This document shows positions 1 to 7,637 of a DNA stretch of 64,000 nucleotides, in pieces (position 1 is the first letter of the stretch; every line of letters starts with the position of its first letter). A program made the translations under genes and the position numbers. This DNA is from Cytobacillus depressus (GTDB lineage Bacteria; Bacillota; Bacilli; Bacillales; Cytobacillaceae): positions 1-64,000 of the forward strand of contig NZ_WBOS01000010.1 of the NCBI RefSeq assembly GCF_008923245.1, read 5' to 3'. The notes under the pieces are model-generated. The model made no database searches. It was not told where the DNA came from and saw only the letters and a list, made by a program, of their open reading frames with translations.

Positions 1-34
1 TTCGTCCTGAGCCAGGATCAAACTCTCCAATAAA
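1..34 (-). rRNA. rrs: 16S ribosomal RNA, 5' end only
   Basis: Read on the minus strand, the first bases give the universal start of bacterial 16S rRNA (GAGAGTTTGATCCTGGCTCA followed by GGACGAA). Transcription runs leftward out of the window, so only about the first 34 bases are present. The mature 5' end is placed near 34 by analogy with the TTTAT..GGAGAG start of Bacillus 16S. The tandem promoters immediately to the right confirm that an rrn operon begins here. Confidence 0.95.
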
Positions 35-97
35 TTGTGAGTTGATTAGCTCATAATGTCTTTTTGATAAAAAGACTAAAACGTTGACGTTTTGTTC

Positions 98-117
98 GTT
101 CAGTTTTCAAAGAACTA
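98..117 (-). promoter_or_regulatory. rrn leader boxA-type antitermination element
   Basis: On the minus strand the rRNA leader carries GTTCTTTGAAAACTGAACG, very close to the conserved Bacillus rrn leader element (GTTCTTTGAAAACT) that includes boxA. It lies between the promoter-proximal -10 box (145-150) and the 16S 5' end, where Nus-factor antitermination sequences are expected. Confidence 0.6.
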
Positions 118-144
118 TCTTTCGTTTGTTGCTGACAAGATAAG

Positions 145-348
145 ATTATATCACCTTATCCCAATGTCGTCAAACACTTTTTTAAAATTTAAAATAATTT
201 TTCTGTGCTTGTGCAACAGATTCTTATTTTAGCAATCTTACTTGTGTTTGTCAACACTTAATTATTTCTTTGAGATTGTTTCATCTCTCATCTCGCTTAT
301 AACTTGTTGCGAGATTTTTATATTACTATTATTTTTCAATCATGTCAA
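145..348 (-). promoter_or_regulatory. three tandem rrn promoters
   Basis: Three sigma-A promoters drive the 16S gene on the minus strand, each with exactly 17 bp between boxes. The distal one has TTGACA (343-348) and TAATAT (320-325). The middle one has TTGACA (249-254) and TAAAAT (226-231). The proximal one has TTGACG (168-173) and TATAAT (145-150). AT-rich tracts, which can act as UP elements, lie upstream of the middle and proximal promoters. Tandem promoters are normal for Bacillus rrn operons, and three is at the high end. Confidence 0.85.
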
Positions 349-427
349 CAACTATTCTAAAATTACATTTTAGATAGTTAGTAATCTCTTAATTTACACG
401 TAAATAAGCAGGGAACCTACAATATTA

Positions 428-456
428 AAGCCGCTTTCTATAAGAAGCGGCTTTTT
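428..456. terminator. bidirectional intrinsic terminator
   Basis: A 9-bp stem (AAGCCGCTT type, 428-436 pairing with 445-453) with a short loop lies 20 bases past the LysM stop codon. The T-run is stronger when read on the plus strand (TTTTTATATTT). On the minus strand the tail is TTTAATATT. It probably ends the LysM transcript and insulates the rrn promoters to its left. Confidence 0.75.
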
Positions 457-472
457 ATATTTATTATAGAAA

Positions 473-1267
473 TTAATTTACGGAGATAACAGATCCGTTT
501 CTATGAATAAGATTTACTTTTTGACCTGATTTATTTTGATAATCTGCAGCTGTTCCATAAGGCACTCTTAAAACAAGCGGTTTTCCTTGCTCTAGAAATT
601 CTACAGTAAAACTATCGGCAGCTCCGACAATTTCAACTTTAGAATAATGAAAATCACCGGGAACATTGAGCTTTTGGCCAATTAGAACCATTTCCTTGTT
701 AAGCCCATTTTCCTTTGCAAGATCTTCGACCGTTAACCCGAAACGTTTAGCGATTCCCCATAACGTATCACCCGGCACAACCGTATACGTTACTTCTTCT
801 TTCTTACGTTCGAAACTTTCTGCCGGAACTATAATTTGTCCTCCAACACTTAATTGATCTAATTGAATATTATTTTTCTTTTTCAAATCTTCGACTGATA
901 CTCCGTATTGCTTAGCAAGAGAATACAAAGTGTCACCTTTTTGGATTGTATAGGAAGTAGATTTTTTCACCACTTGTTCATTAGGTATCAGAAGGCTCTG
1001 ACCTACGAAAATTCTTTCAGATGTAAGACCGTTTACTTTTATTAACTGCTCCACACTAACTTCATACTTTTTAGAAAGGGTATATAAAGTGTCTTTTGAT
1101 TTCACAGTATAAACGGAACTACTTGCCTCTGCTTTGCTATTTAATAGGATAAGTGCTGTGATAGCCCCTGCCGCTGTTGTCACGGCCACCTTTTTATTAC
1201 GCGCTCTAATTCTTTGTTTACGCATTTCAGCAATTCTTTGTTTTCTTTTTGTTGAAATTGTATTCAA
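473..1267 (-). CDS. membrane-anchored protein with three LysM domains
   Basis: The product is a peptidoglycan-binding cell-wall protein. A basic N-terminus rich in Lys and Arg precedes one hydrophobic segment (about residues 30-50, ending in an Ala-rich stretch), which is a membrane anchor or uncleaved signal. Three LysM repeats of about 45 residues follow, each with the Y-T-V-x-x-x-D-T-L core and a closing x-I-P. They end near residues 101, 153 and 208. The last 60 residues match no domain I recognise, and no catalytic domain is present, so this is a binder rather than a hydrolase. The TTG start at 1267 is preferred because GGGGG lies 8 bases before it; an ATG at 1282 lacks such a site. The gene is followed by a terminator and is separated from the ABC exporter by a 28-bp palindrome. 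Confidence 0.85.
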   Translation of the reverse strand: MNTISTKRKQRIAEMRKQRIRARNKKVAVTTAAGAITALILLNSKAEASSSVYTVKSKDTLYTLSKKYEVSVEQLIKVNGLTSERIFVGQSLLIPNEQVVKKSTSYTIQKGDTLYSLAKQYGVSVEDLKKKNNIQLDQLSVGGQIIVPAESFERKKEEVTYTVVPGDTLWGIAKRFGLTVEDLAKENGLNKEMVLIGQKLNVPGDFHYSKVEIVGAADSFTVEFLEQGKPLVLRVPYGTAADYQNKSGQKVNLIHRNGSVISVN

Positions 1268-1297
1268 TTTAATTGCCCCCATATATCTCTATAGTAA

Positions 1298-1325
1298 ATT
1301 CGAATTACTGTACAGTAATTCGAAT
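1298..1325. repeat. 28-bp perfect palindrome upstream of the LysM gene
   Basis: The left arm ATTCGAATTACTGT (1298-1311) is followed by its exact reverse complement, centred on GTAC. It sits in the 55-base gap between the ABC ATPase stop (1338) and the LysM start. As RNA it would form an uninterrupted hairpin. As DNA it could be a dimeric regulator site. There is no T-run directly after it on the minus strand, which argues against a simple terminator. Confidence 0.7.
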
Positions 1326-1337
1326 CATTGGGGGTTT

Positions 1338-2051
1338 TTATGACCTATTAAGCAAATTTTTTTGCAAATTTTGTTTATTCGGAACGATAGATAAGCCGCC
1401 ACGAGAGAGCTCTATAATAATATCAGAGACCCCGGCAATTTTATTAGAGTGGGTGACAACGATGACACATTTATTTTCTTTATGTGCTAACTGCTGAAAA
1501 ATGCGGATAATATCGTCTGCTGTATTTTCATCTAAATTTCCTGTAGGCTCATCCGCTACAATTAAGTCAGCTTGACTGCATAATGCCCTAGCAATTGCAA
1601 CCCTTTGCTGCTGCCCTCCGCTTAGTGTTAGTACCTTTTGGCGAGCTTGCTTTTCCGAAATGCCAACACTTTCAAGCTTTTCGAACGCAAATAGCTTTTT
1701 ATTGACTGGAGTTGATCCCGTTATCTCCATTGCCGTCATGACATTTTGTAATGCAGTCATATAAGGAAGCAAATTATAGGACTGAAACACAATCGAGATA
1801 TATTTATTGCGAAACTTTGATAATCCAATTTTTTTTATACTTTTTCCTTCATAGAGAATTTCCCCTTCTTTCGGTATATCTAGCGCACTTGCAAGTGATA
1901 AGAATGTGGTTTTTCCCGAACCTGAAGGCCCAATGATTGTGTAAAACTTTCCTTTTTCAAACTCTATATGAATGTTATTTAAAATACTAAGCTGCTTATT
2001 TTCTTGCTTGTACCAATAACTTACTTGATTAAATTCTAGTAATTTACTCAT
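1338..2051 (-). CDS. ABC transporter ATP-binding protein, MacB/LolD type
   Basis: This is the nucleotide-binding subunit of a MacB/FtsX-type ABC exporter (237 aa, the usual length). It has Walker A GPSGSGKTT (residues 41-49), the signature LSGGQQQR (143-150) and Walker B LIVADEPTGNLD (163-174). The DEPTGNLD form is typical of the LolD/MacB/SalX branch. It lies 15 bases downstream of its permease gene and shares its transcript. The start ATG has AGGGGG nearby. The substrate is unknown; family members export antimicrobial peptides or lipoproteins, or transmit mechanical signals. Confidence 0.92.
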   Translation of the reverse strand: MSKLLEFNQVSYWYKQENKQLSILNNIHIEFEKGKFYTIIGPSGSGKTTFLSLASALDIPKEGEILYEGKSIKKIGLSKFRNKYISIVFQSYNLLPYMTALQNVMTAMEITGSTPVNKKLFAFEKLESVGISEKQARQKVLTLSGGQQQRVAIARALCSQADLIVADEPTGNLDENTADDIIRIFQQLAHKENKCVIVVTHSNKIAGVSDIIIELSRGGLSIVPNKQNLQKNLLNRS

Positions 2052-2066
2052 TTTATCCCCCTTTTC

Positions 2067-3512
2067 TTAGTCTTGCTTTGTTAGAATTGTTTTCGGCTGT
2101 AAACGTAGTACTGACAAGGACGGCAATAATGCGGATAATATGGCAATAAGTAAACCAATAATGGTTAACATCCCCAAATCTTCTGACGTAATGTTAACTG
2201 ATAACTCATCTATAGGATCAACATGTTGGACTGGTTGCCCCATCCTCATTCCCATTCCACCTGCTCTCGGTCCCATAAAGGATTGTGGCTGTGCGTTTGT
2301 TTCCTCCATTTGAAGCTGTTGCGTCAGCAGCTGTTCACCAACCTGATTGGCTACAACCTTCCCGCTTACAGCTGAAATTCCTAGTGCAAGTATGGCTACA
2401 ACTAATATTTCAACAATGAATTGACCAATCATTTTCCATTTCTTTTCCCCAAGTGCCAGTAAAACACCCATCTCATACTTTCTTTCACGGATCGACATCA
2501 TGACGATTAACCCAAGGATAATAGCTCCAGCGATTGTGACTAAATAAACTACGTTTTTGGAAAAGGAAGCAACATTCTCAAGCGGACCAACCATTTGTTT
2601 ATAAACTGCATCATTGGCATCTAGCTTAAATGTTTCAAAATCAATACTGCTATCTTTTTGTGCTGTATCAATAAATTGGTCAATATTTGCAGGGTCGTTT
2701 ATGTAATAGACTGCACTGTCAATGGTTCCTGCAAATTCGTCCCCTTTCATCTTATTAACAGCCGTATAAGGGACATATATTTTATTCACAGGGTTTAAGG
2801 CAGCGAATGACATGCCCATATCGTCTCCAGTAGATGTCGTTTCATATATTCCAACGATTTCGAATGTATAAGTATTTTCATTATTTGAAGATTGTATTGT
2901 AATATGGTCCCCGACCTTCAGATCATTTTCTTCCGCTAACGTTTTTTCAACCATCGCCACACTTTTGTCCGTGTCACTGTCTGTTAAGTGACGCCCTTCG
3001 ATAACCTTTGACTTTGAGTCCATAAATTCTTGAACCGAATCAGAGTATAAGACTCCTTGAAGGCTAATATCCCCCATGGCTGAACCGCGAACAGTAAAAC
3101 CCCCATTCATTGCTTGGCCATTCTTACCAACATCCTCTGCTTCTGTATCTTCTTCATTTTTAATTGGAGTAAAGTCACTTGCTGTTCCCATAGCCGATGA
3201 ATAGAAATTAAACCCCTTTACATCTGGATAAGTGGTTAATTCTTCAGCGGCTGCTACAGGGATAGGAGTCCTTTGCATCCGAACTCGTCCACCTTCCGAT
3301 CGCATCTTTTCCATCATCTTTTCCATATCGACCTGAAGGGTTACATCTCCACCAAGAGATTTCCTTGCACTATCTGCAGATTTATTCGCAGCTGTTTGAA
3401 TAGCAAGCCCTGATAGAACAAGCACACAAATAACAGTAAAAATAAAAATTTGTAACAAGCTTTTCCCTTTCCGAGCCTTAACACTTAATAAAGCACGCTT
3501 TATAAAATTCAT
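2067..3512 (-). CDS. ABC transporter permease, FtsX/MacB family
   Basis: This is the membrane subunit paired with the downstream ATPase. It has the FtsX/MacB architecture. One N-terminal membrane helix (about residues 17-40) is followed by a large extracytoplasmic domain of about 270 residues. Three helices follow near residues 322-342, 360-385 and the C-terminus (about 450-470). A Met-rich, Gly-rich stretch (QSFMGPRAGGMGMRMGQP, about residue 412) lies between the last two helices. It may be an exposed loop or a metal- or membrane-contacting segment, but this is inference. The substrate is unknown. The ATG has AGGAGG upstream. The gene is the first of a two-gene operon. Confidence 0.88.
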   Translation of the reverse strand: MNFIKRALLSVKARKGKSLLQIFIFTVICVLVLSGLAIQTAANKSADSARKSLGGDVTLQVDMEKMMEKMRSEGGRVRMQRTPIPVAAAEELTTYPDVKGFNFYSSAMGTASDFTPIKNEEDTEAEDVGKNGQAMNGGFTVRGSAMGDISLQGVLYSDSVQEFMDSKSKVIEGRHLTDSDTDKSVAMVEKTLAEENDLKVGDHITIQSSNNENTYTFEIVGIYETTSTGDDMGMSFAALNPVNKIYVPYTAVNKMKGDEFAGTIDSAVYYINDPANIDQFIDTAQKDSSIDFETFKLDANDAVYKQMVGPLENVASFSKNVVYLVTIAGAIILGLIVMMSIRERKYEMGVLLALGEKKWKMIGQFIVEILVVAILALGISAVSGKVVANQVGEQLLTQQLQMEETNAQPQSFMGPRAGGMGMRMGQPVQHVDPIDELSVNITSEDLGMLTIIGLLIAILSALLPSLSVLRLQPKTILTKQD

Positions 3513-3660
3513 TCATTTTCCTCCTGTTTTTTTATTTTCTCAGCCAACCAAATTTCTCATCTATAAATTTAACCGCCCATTGTGTCGGCTAGATGTCAGA
3601 GATTCGAATGGGGAATTTATAGGAACTATATTCAAATGAAACATATCCCCTATTTAAATA

Positions 3661-3696
3661 AAAAAAGCAGGTGACCCTTAAGGTAACCCGCTTTTT
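3661..3696. terminator. intrinsic terminator
   Basis: An imperfect stem (AGCAGGTGACC pairing with GGTAACCCGCT, two mismatches) has an A-run before it and a T-run after it, so it can act on both strands. It lies 36 bases past the VanZ gene stop (3733) and ends that minus-strand transcript. Confidence 0.75.
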
Positions 3697-3732
3697 CTAT
3701 GATTCATATTTACAAGGCAACGCCTACATCCT

Positions 3733-4341
3733 TTATTTATTAATGATGGATTCCTGCTTAATGAGCACAACTTTTTGAAAAAATGGGATTATGATATACC
3801 CGAAGCATACACCTAGCACATTTAGTATCAGATCATCAATATCTAAACTTCCTCGGTTTGAAATGAATTGCATCATTTCAATCACGCTTACACAACCAAT
3901 AGACATGAAGAGCAGTTGCTTTAATGTTGGACTGTTTTTCACATAACCGTAATACAGTCCAAATGGAATAAATAAGCCGATATTTGCACTTATATTATAA
4001 AAGGCTATTAGAAAATCAACATTTCCAAAAAGAAATAAGCGAATGGTGTCAAAGGGAATGAGATTAATCGCCCCGTAATGCTGATTATTTGGCCTGAAAA
4101 ATAATAAGATAAGGAGTCCAATAGAGTAGGAGAGTATGAATAGATGAATATTGTGCTTGGAAACCCGAATTTTTGTGCCATTTAACAAACAAATAATAAA
4201 AAACGTAACAAAATATATGATGAACCAAACGATCCCCACGACTAGCGGATGCAAATAGTTTGTTAGTTCAAGCCAAACCGGCCATAGCGCAAAAAATATG
4301 ACTTGCGAAAATAAAACACTTAATAGGATGACTTTTTTCAT
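3733..4341 (-). CDS. VanZ-like family membrane protein
   Basis: The product is a small integral membrane protein (about 202 aa) of the VanZ-like family. At least four hydrophobic segments are visible. The family core is clear: NLIPFDTIR near the middle, then a helix with NIGLFIPFGLYYGY, and a late conserved E-x-x-Q-x-x-x-x-R-x-x-x-x-D-D-x-x-x-N. VanZ itself raises teicoplanin resistance by an unknown route, and most homologues have no assigned role. The start at 4341 is chosen because GGAGG lies 5 bases before it. The frame extends 42 codons further upstream, but that part reads as non-protein and has no ribosome site. Confidence 0.85.
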   Translation of the reverse strand: MKKVILLSVLFSQVIFFALWPVWLELTNYLHPLVVGIVWFIIYFVTFFIICLLNGTKIRVSKHNIHLFILSYSIGLLILLFFRPNNQHYGAINLIPFDTIRLFLFGNVDFLIAFYNISANIGLFIPFGLYYGYVKNSPTLKQLLFMSIGCVSVIEMMQFISNRGSLDIDDLILNVLGVCFGYIIIPFFQKVVLIKQESIINK

Positions 4342-4478
4342 AATGCCTCCGTCTAAGGACAATATATTTCTTCCTTCACATTCTTCTCCTTCTATAAAGA
4401 GTAGACGCATTGTGCATATGAAGGGTTTCGGTAAAAGGAGAAGTGAGTGTCCACGCGAAGTTTGCACCTAATGAAGGC

Positions 4479-4525
4479 TATGACGGTCATATCATCAGCA
4501 AAAAGGTGTCAAAATGGCCGTCATA
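4479..4525. repeat. inverted repeat with GACGG/CCGTC arms
   Basis: TATGACGGTCAT (4479-4490) and ATGGCCGTCATA (4514-4525) are reverse complements except for one G-T pair. A third partial copy, GTCCGTCATAA, starts at 4546. The element lies between VanZ and the small gene at 4590-4742. It has no T-run. It resembles in style the GTCC/GGAC hairpin repeats at 37.4 kb, so a dispersed REP-like element is possible. Confidence 0.5.
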
Positions 4526-4589
4526 GTTGTAATCACCCTAAAATTTGTCCGTCATAAGAATCACAAAGACTTGTCAGCCGACCCCAGCA

Positions 4590-4742
4590 CTAGCTAGGAT
4601 CGTTTTCATCTAAAGACACTGTGACAACCTTCGTATACTCGCCTCTAGCCACTTCACTTGGTGTTGCGTCTTTCATTAGTACATCCTCCGTATCGATGCC
4701 TTCTGCAATGACTGGAGTTTCCTGCTGATTTTTCTTATTCAC
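4590..4742 (-). CDS. small acidic hypothetical protein, 50 aa
   Basis: A short frame starts at GTG 4742 with GGGGAG 7 bases upstream and stops at TAG 4590. The product begins VNKKNQQETPVIAEG and ends VVTVSLDENDPS. It is hydrophilic and acidic, with no cysteines, no membrane segment and a regular amino-acid composition. The good ribosome site and coding character suggest a real gene. It lies between VanZ and a 2-hydroxyacid dehydrogenase, both on the same strand. I do not recognise a family. Confidence 0.6.
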   Translation of the reverse strand: MNKKNQQETPVIAEGIDTEDVLMKDATPSEVARGEYTKVVTVSLDENDPS

Positions 4743-4806
4743 GATAACACTCCCCGAAATGATTAGTTTGGAACTTTCATTTTAGAGTGTGCCCACCTGC
4801 CTTGCT

Positions 4807-5766
4807 TTAATACCCGCGCTCACGGTCCACTAATCCATATAATGGCTGTTCATTTATGAAGCGTTTTAGATTTTCTGCAAAAAAGCGGCAAACTCCATTT
4901 ACAGTACTCGGTCCTGATATATGGGGAGTAACGTACACATTTGGCATTGACCAGAAGGGGTGCTCCTTCGGCAACGGCTCTTTTTCAAAAACATCAAGAA
5001 CCGCAGCACGAAGATGACCTGTTTGCATCACATTGATTAAGTCCTCCTCATTAATTAGAGCTCCACGGCCTACGTTGACAATACAAGCAGTCGGTTTCAT
5101 CGCTAAAAGAAGTTCACGATCTACGATATGATAAGTGGCCTCTGTTAACGGAAGGATGGTGACCAAATAATCAAGATCTTTGACAAACTCAGTCCAATCA
5201 TCCGGAGTATAGTGGCGTTCCACTAATGAAGCTTGTTTCCCGCTAAAGCTTAATCCGTGCACATTCATATCGAAAGCCCGGGCTTTGCGTACAATTTCAG
5301 CTCCAATGGAACCAAGTCCAGCAATCCCAATCGTTTTTCCTGCTAAAGATTCCGAAATGAAAGGATCCCAGATTTGTTCATTTTGTGATTGCCTTATACA
5401 GGAGACGTCTTTTACTATGTGCAAAAGATATGTAAATACATATTCAGATATATAGGTTCCGAATTGGTCCACAATCCGCGTTAAATGGATATGGTCAGGT
5501 ATCGATTTGTCTGCAACTAAATCATCTACCCCAGCTCCCATTGATTGAAACCAACGGACTTTTGAAGCAATCGGCTGATTGAGGATTTCAGTTGGAAACT
5601 TCCATCCTAAAACTACCTCGGTATCAGGTAAATATTTTTCCACCGCTTCCAAGGTGGACGCTTCTTTTACCGATGTAAATCCAAAATCGCGGATACACTC
5701 AGCATAAGCTTTCGCTTCTTCCTTCTTTGGATTATATACAAGAATATTTGGCTGAATTGTCGTCAT
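4807..5766 (-). CDS. D-isomer-specific 2-hydroxyacid dehydrogenase
   Basis: This is a cytosolic NAD(P)-dependent dehydrogenase (319 aa) that interconverts 2-oxoacids and D-2-hydroxyacids. GAGVDD (residues 77-82) is the usual substrate-loop motif. The Rossmann motif GLGSIG is at 150-155. The catalytic triad is visible as Arg234 (NVGRGA), Glu263 (EKEP) and His282 (TPHISG). The start at 5766 is chosen for AAAGGGGAC 6 bases upstream; the frame's earlier codons contain this ribosome site. The substrate is not evident. The closest fold relatives include glyoxylate/hydroxypyruvate reductases. It is a single gene separated by 48 bases from the phosphoesterase upstream. Confidence 0.88.
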   Translation of the reverse strand: MTTIQPNILVYNPKKEEAKAYAECIRDFGFTSVKEASTLEAVEKYLPDTEVVLGWKFPTEILNQPIASKVRWFQSMGAGVDDLVADKSIPDHIHLTRIVDQFGTYISEYVFTYLLHIVKDVSCIRQSQNEQIWDPFISESLAGKTIGIAGLGSIGAEIVRKARAFDMNVHGLSFSGKQASLVERHYTPDDWTEFVKDLDYLVTILPLTEATYHIVDRELLLAMKPTACIVNVGRGALINEEDLINVMQTGHLRAAVLDVFEKEPLPKEHPFWSMPNVYVTPHISGPSTVNGVCRFFAENLKRFINEQPLYGLVDRERGY

Positions 5767-5814
5767 TATAAAGTCCCCTTTCATCACTGCCCCGTTTTCA
5801 TTCTTACTAAGATT

Positions 5815-6915
5815 TTACAATTCATTCTCCTCAAGCACTTCAACAGGCACCCATCCTACGAGTCCATTAAGCTTTTTTACTAGTAAATAGCCTGTTTGTT
5901 GGCTATCAAGTACCTTTACCTGCTCACCTTTTTGGACCGATAGAAATGTTGTGCTTAAATCACTCTTGCAAAACACACCTTCTTCATTTGCAAGTAAATA
6001 CTCATTTTTTACCCACTGATCAATGCCTAGCTTTACATTTCTGCATAAGGTAAAATATTGATCTTCACAAATCACATTCATTTCATAATCTGGATAAGTT
6101 ACTGTTCCCACTCGATGCGTTTCGTCAATATATTCTTTTTTAACGCTGATTGCTTCTTGTAGCTCATCTACAAACTCGAATGAGAACTCATTATTTTCGA
6201 TAATAAGAGCGTTCAGCTGCCCATCCGCTTTAATCTGATTGCCTCCATCGATCGCGATGATATTTTTCTGCAAATCAATTAGCGGGTTATTAGAACTTTC
6301 AGAACCAAACCGATAATTGACGGCCGGCCAATGTCCGACAATAACAGTTTTATTTGCTTGATGACCCTTGTCATAAAAAGAATCAATGGCTACAGCGGCA
6401 GATTCATCCGTTTCCGTCCAATCTTCTCGGTTTTCAATGCCTGCATGAATCATGATGAAATCTTCAGTTTCGAAGGCAACAGGCAATGATTCAATCCAAT
6501 CCAGTTCTTCTTTAAAGTAAGTCTTATAGTATTGTGCAAGCTGCTGAATTTGATTAAAATCTGTCAGGGACTGTTCTTGCTCCTCAAGCATTTCATTTAA
6601 AATTGAATTTCGCTTAACCTTCATATAATGAAGAATTCTTTCATCCCCGTCTAATACATAACGATACAAAATATCACAGTTCCCTTTCGTAACAAAAACA
6701 TTTTCCGATTGCTCTGTCATCTTCTTCACATAGCGAACAACCTCTAAACTGTTTTTCCCCTTCTCACAAAGGTCACCGATAATAAATAAATAATCATCCT
6801 TATGATAACGAACTTTTTCTAAGAGATTTATAAATAAAGATAGACTAGCGTGTATATCTGAAATAATAATGATGCGCCGGTTTGGGTCTAAGTTTAGTTT
6901 GTGAACGTCTAACAT
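5815..6915 (-). CDS. metallophosphoesterase with C-terminal SH3-like domain
   Basis: A calcineurin-type phosphoesterase of the serine/threonine protein phosphatase superfamily. The metal-binding motifs are in order: SDIH (residues 19-22), GDLCEKG (47-53), GNCD (79-82, with Cys where GNHE-type enzymes have His), then HAG and GHWP further on. Residues from about 305 to 366 form a small beta-rich domain ending GLVGWVPVEVL, which looks like an SH3 module. This suggests binding to cell wall or a partner, though no signal peptide is present and the enzyme is likely cytosolic. The substrate is unknown; diadenosine tetraphosphatases and PrpE-like phosphatases are relatives. The ATG has AAGGAG upstream. 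Confidence 0.85.
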   Translation of the reverse strand: MLDVHKLNLDPNRRIIIISDIHASLSLFINLLEKVRYHKDDYLFIIGDLCEKGKNSLEVVRYVKKMTEQSENVFVTKGNCDILYRYVLDGDERILHYMKVKRNSILNEMLEEQEQSLTDFNQIQQLAQYYKTYFKEELDWIESLPVAFETEDFIMIHAGIENREDWTETDESAAVAIDSFYDKGHQANKTVIVGHWPAVNYRFGSESSNNPLIDLQKNIIAIDGGNQIKADGQLNALIIENNEFSFEFVDELQEAISVKKEYIDETHRVGTVTYPDYEMNVICEDQYFTLCRNVKLGIDQWVKNEYLLANEEGVFCKSDLSTTFLSVQKGEQVKVLDSQQTGYLLVKKLNGLVGWVPVEVLEENEL

Positions 6916-7072
6916 TGAAATCTCCTTTTTCTTTTAAAAGTAACGGGAACAATATTTATTAATATTCCCAAAATTCATTTTACATCAGAGTTTCTTAAAA
7001 ATATACGAATTCCCTTTTGCAGGAATTGAAAATATGTTCATCGAATACCTATCAAAAAAGGGGGATTATATT

Positions 7073-7552
7073 ATGAAGCAACGTCATGAAGTACTATTTA
7101 GACAATTAGAAAACTATCGAAATGAAGTTTTAGATGCAGTAGATAAAATAACAGCAGAAGAGGCTGAAATTATTCCAAAGGCTTTTAACAATAATATCCG
7201 CTGGAATCTGGGACATATTTTTCTTGACCAATATCTCTGGATCCAAGCTGTCACTAAAGAAAAAACAGTGGTTCCTGATCAATTTAATGTTTGGTTTGGA
7301 TTTGGCACCACTCCAGCTAATTTTAGTGAGGAAACTCCTTCATTCGAAGAATTAAAGAGGATGCTGAAATACCAACCCTTACACATTAAAGAGACATATG
7401 GAAATCATTTAGAAGTGGAGTTTGAAGCTACAGAAATGGGAATGAATACGATTGAACAAGTTTTGATTCGGACTATTTTTCATGAAGGAATGCATTTACA
7501 GGCCATTATAGATTTAATTAAGTGCATAAATGCCATAGATAATATTCGGTAA
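7073..7552 (+). CDS. DinB family protein
   Basis: A four-helix-bundle protein of the DinB/YfiT superfamily (about 159 aa). The expected three metal-binding histidines are present: one in NLGHIF and two in the late HEGMHLQAI motif. Many family members are bacillithiol- or mycothiol-dependent metalloenzymes, and others have no known activity. The start at 7073 follows AAGGGGGA with suitable spacing; an in-frame ATG at 7034 lacks a site. It stands alone on the plus strand between two minus-strand units. Confidence 0.88.
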   Translation: MKQRHEVLFRQLENYRNEVLDAVDKITAEEAEIIPKAFNNNIRWNLGHIFLDQYLWIQAVTKEKTVVPDQFNVWFGFGTTPANFSEETPSFEELKRMLKYQPLHIKETYGNHLEVEFEATEMGMNTIEQVLIRTIFHEGMHLQAIIDLIKCINAIDNIR

Positions 7553-7564
7553 ACACGTAAGGAA

Positions 7565-7588
7565 AGAGCAGGAGAATTCTCCTGCTCT
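7565..7588. terminator. perfect-stem hairpin after dinB gene
   Basis: AGAGCAGGAGAA is followed directly by its reverse complement, giving a 24-base perfect palindrome 13 bases past the DinB stop. The following CTAATTTTAG is only moderately T-rich, so the termination strength is uncertain. Confidence 0.6.
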
Positions 7589-7607
7589 AATTTTAGAACT
7601 TTTTCGC

Positions 7608-7637
7608 AAAAAAAAGCATGAGAACCGTCCCCATGCT
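7608..7637 (-). terminator. intrinsic terminator of the quinone oxidoreductase gene
   Basis: Read on the minus strand, AGCATGGGGACGGTTCTCAT is followed by GCT and eight T residues. AGCATG pairs with CATGCT. The element overlaps the stop codon region of the gene at 7636. Its 22-base core is nearly identical to the arms of the terminator at 12605-12656. Confidence 0.8.
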
